Source: an uncultured Eubacteriales bacterium (GTDB lineage: Bacteria > Bacillota > Clostridia > Oscillospirales > Oscillospiraceae). From it: 64,000 bases of DNA. How positions within the stretch are numbered: the first letter of the stretch is position 1; each line of letters begins with the position of its first letter. Made by a program: the position numbers and the translations under genes. Positions 62,617 to 64,000 of the stretch are shown here, piece by piece. The DNA lies in assembly GCA_900547745.1 (NCBI GenBank), contig URHT01000003.1, forward strand, positions 1 to 64,000, in the 5' to 3' direction. The notes under the pieces are model-generated. The model was not told the origin of the DNA, made no database searches, and saw nothing but the letters and a program-made list of their open reading frames with translations.

Positions 62617-63482
62617 GCGCCCCGCCTTCCCGCGCGCTTTACCCATGCGCGGCGCTTGCTGCCAGGCGGCAGCAGGTGGTACAAAAGCCTCGTCCTGCGG
62701 CGCTCCGCCGCCGTGCCGCCGAAGCAGTCGAAGTGTACCCGGGGCAGCTCCAGCGTCCGCAGCTCGTCCCTGCGGTGGGTGTAATATATACCGAACAGCC
62801 GCTCGGCCAGATAGCCGTCCACCCGCAGCTCCTGCGGGCCGTAGCCGGTGACATCGGCGCGGCGGTCGAACTCCGCCAGCACATCGAAGAGCCAGTGGCA
62901 GTAGTCGTCGAACACCGGCCGGGACATGATGAAAATATTGCCGAAATAGCACACGGAGCCGCTGAGATACCGCTCCATAGCCGGTACATAGGCAGGGTAC
63001 AGCTCCCGGATGATCTGCTCCGTCAGCGCCAGATCCTTTACATGGTGAAACGGTGCGGAGGCGTAGTGCTCCCGCACGGAAACATGCATATCCTCGCCCA
63101 TGGGCGCGATCAGGTCGTACTGTCCGATCAGCTGTGGAAAGTCCTGAAAGCCAAGGCGCTCCAGCTCCTTCTCCGTGGGCGCGGTGCGGATGATGTAGGG
63201 CCGCCGGGCGGCCGTATCCGGATACAGATACCGGCGGTAGTGGAAGAAGCCGCAGTAGTCTGCCTCCACATTTTTCCACACCCAGTACTGCCCCGTCAGC
63301 TCGCAGTAGCGGCGGTTCAGCGCGGAGATATTTTCCCCGCTGTCATCCCGCAGAAATTCCTGAAAAAAGTCAGCAGAAAGAGCCGCACCCACATGGAGGG
63401 GGTGCAGCAGCGTATTCCGGGGCACGGAGAACGCCTTGTGGCAGGAGACAAACAGGCGTATCTCCGGTATATTCGTCGTCAT
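62613..63482 (-). CDS. DUF4422 glycosyltransferase-like protein
   Basis: A 289-residue protein of the DUF4422 family, usual in capsule clusters: IRLFVSCHKAFSVPRNTLLH, then LTGQYWVWKNVEADYCGFFH and YRRYLYPDT, and GNIFIMSRPVFDDYCHWLFD. The family is thought to transfer sugars such as galactofuranose. The ATG at 63482 has GGGGGGA upstream. It is the first gene of the operon, behind a 180-base leader. Confidence 0.88.
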   Translation of the reverse strand: MTTNIPEIRLFVSCHKAFSVPRNTLLHPLHVGAALSADFFQEFLRDDSGENISALNRRYCELTGQYWVWKNVEADYCGFFHYRRYLYPDTAARRPYIIRTAPTEKELERLGFQDFPQLIGQYDLIAPMGEDMHVSVREHYASAPFHHVKDLALTEQIIRELYPAYVPAMERYLSGSVCYFGNIFIMSRPVFDDYCHWLFDVLAEFDRRADVTGYGPQELRVDGYLAERLFGIYYTHRRDELRTLELPRVHFDCFGGTAAERRRTRLLYHLLPPGSKRRAWVKRAGRRGA

Positions 63483-63568
63483 GGCGTTGTCCCCCCTTTT
63501 CCCTGCTGCCGCAGTTCTGATCACCCGGACAAGGCCGTTCCGCTCTCCAGCGGCGGTGTGCCTGCCGG

Positions 63569-63597
63569 CAAAAAAGCAGCCCTGCGGGTGCTGCCGC
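63569..63597 (-). terminator. Possible attenuator in the operon leader
   Basis: Leftward, GGCAGCACCCGCAGGGCTGC followed by TTTTTT forms a small terminator-like hairpin between promoter and first gene. A 16-kb operon with such a barrier may need antitermination (LoaP-type factors do this in Clostridia), but none is seen here. Confidence 0.5.
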
Positions 63598-63667
63598 CAC
63601 GGGGACAGCGCGCCCTTCGTGACATGCCTGCCGCGCCATAGGCGGCAGTACCTAAAATCCCGCATAT

Positions 63668-63696
63668 AAGATATCACTTTTCGCGAAAAGTGTCAA
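63668..63696 (-). promoter_or_regulatory. Polysaccharide operon promoter with an 18-bp palindromic operator
   Basis: Minus-strand TTGACA (63696-63691) and TATCTT (63673-63668) are 17 bases apart. The spacer is the perfect palindrome CACTTTTCGCGAAAAGTG (63675-63692). A repressor bound there would block the promoter of the whole cluster. Confidence 0.8.
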
Positions 63697-63769
63697 GCAA
63701 ACCGTTCAATTCCATACGCCACAGCGGCGCTGTAAAAAAAAGCCGCAAATGCCCGAAAAAGGAAAATCT

Positions 63770-63830
63770 CCGGGCACAAAAAGCCCCCGCCTGCCGGGCA
63801 GTAAGGGCATACTGCCTGACAGGCGGGGAA
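63770..63830 (-). terminator. Terminator of the edge gene
   Basis: CCCCGCCTG..GGCAGT and ACTGCC..CAGGCGGGG form an imperfect stem of about 17 bp. Leftward it is followed by GCTTTTTG. Confidence 0.8.
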
Positions 63831-63879
63831 TGATCCGTTCCGGCCGCGGGGCCGCTCACGGGGACTGCCGCTGTGCGGC

Positions 63880-64000
63880 TTAGGGAATGTACACGCGGGT
63901 GATGGCCGTCACCTTGCCGCCCGCGATGTGGGCGGTGCCGTTCATGGCGGTGCAGGAGAAGTCCACCGTGTCCTGCATGGTCAGCAGGTCGCCGGCCAGA
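63880..64000 (-). CDS. C-terminal end of an unidentified gene
   Basis: The frame is open to the right edge. The last 39 residues read LAGDLLTMQDTVDFSCTAMN followed by GTAHIAGGKVTAITRVYIP and a TAA stop. The beta-rich, Thr/Gly-rich pattern would suit a surface or secreted protein, but no family can be named from this piece. It has its own terminator and is separate from the polysaccharide operon. Confidence 0.6.
   Translation of the reverse strand, partial: LAGDLLTMQDTVDFSCTAMNGTAHIAGGKVTAITRVYIP

Overview
The window is high-GC DNA from a Gram-positive spore-former, most likely a gut Clostridia of the Oscillospiraceae type (inference). The grounds are an alpha/beta small acid-soluble spore protein (SASP) gene, a tryptophan T-box leader, consensus sigma-A promoters, a sortase-type surface protein, LytTR/GHKL signalling and large serine recombinases. 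No rRNA, tRNA or CRISPR array was recognised.

Layout. (1) 1-5.8 kb is the right part of a mobile or decayed element: a regulator fragment, a sigma-like factor whose ribosome site lies in a hairpin, a structured RNA-like region resembling the HEARO/omega RNA family, a SHOCT-like peptide, a serine recombinase, a recombinase/DUF1016 chimera, a low-molecular-weight phosphatase and a Bro-N protein. (2) 5.9-16.8 kb is housekeeping: two MATE exporters with His-rich tails, proS, a TrpB2-type trpB, trpS with its T-box, a radical SAM protein, an SSB-like protein and an MscS channel. (3) 16.9-29.9 kb is a surface/secretion regulon: a 2080-residue wall-anchored protein, an interrupted bactofilin, a LytTR response regulator with a GHKL kinase, and a clostripain lipoprotein operon. 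Two matching LytTR-type sites with the same promoter geometry tie the two target operons to the regulator. (4) 30.1-47.8 kb is a 17.66-kb island inserted inside the SASP gene. (5) 47.85-63.7 kb is one long leftward polysaccharide operon: DUF4422, glycosyltransferases, ATP-grasp proteins, dTDP-sugar synthesis, UDP-galactopyranose mutase and an ABC exporter. The edge holds the end of one more gene.

The most striking observation is the island. Its left junction lies after codon 57 of the SASP gene. Its right junction lies inside the last codons of the island's own serine integrase, whose final eight residues are the missing SASP C-terminus. An 11-bp core is repeated at both ends, in the same reading frame. 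Excision would restore a 65-codon SASP gene and would give the integrase a different 30-residue tail, which is at present fused to the SASP fragment. So integration and excision swap the C-termini of a spore protein and the recombinase. The island carries RelBE-like, MNT/HEPN and AbrB/HipA-like pairs, a one-polypeptide restriction-modification enzyme, an amidoligase/glutamine-amidotransferase operon, a zinc-ribbon membrane operon and a replication initiator. No relaxase or conjugation genes were seen.
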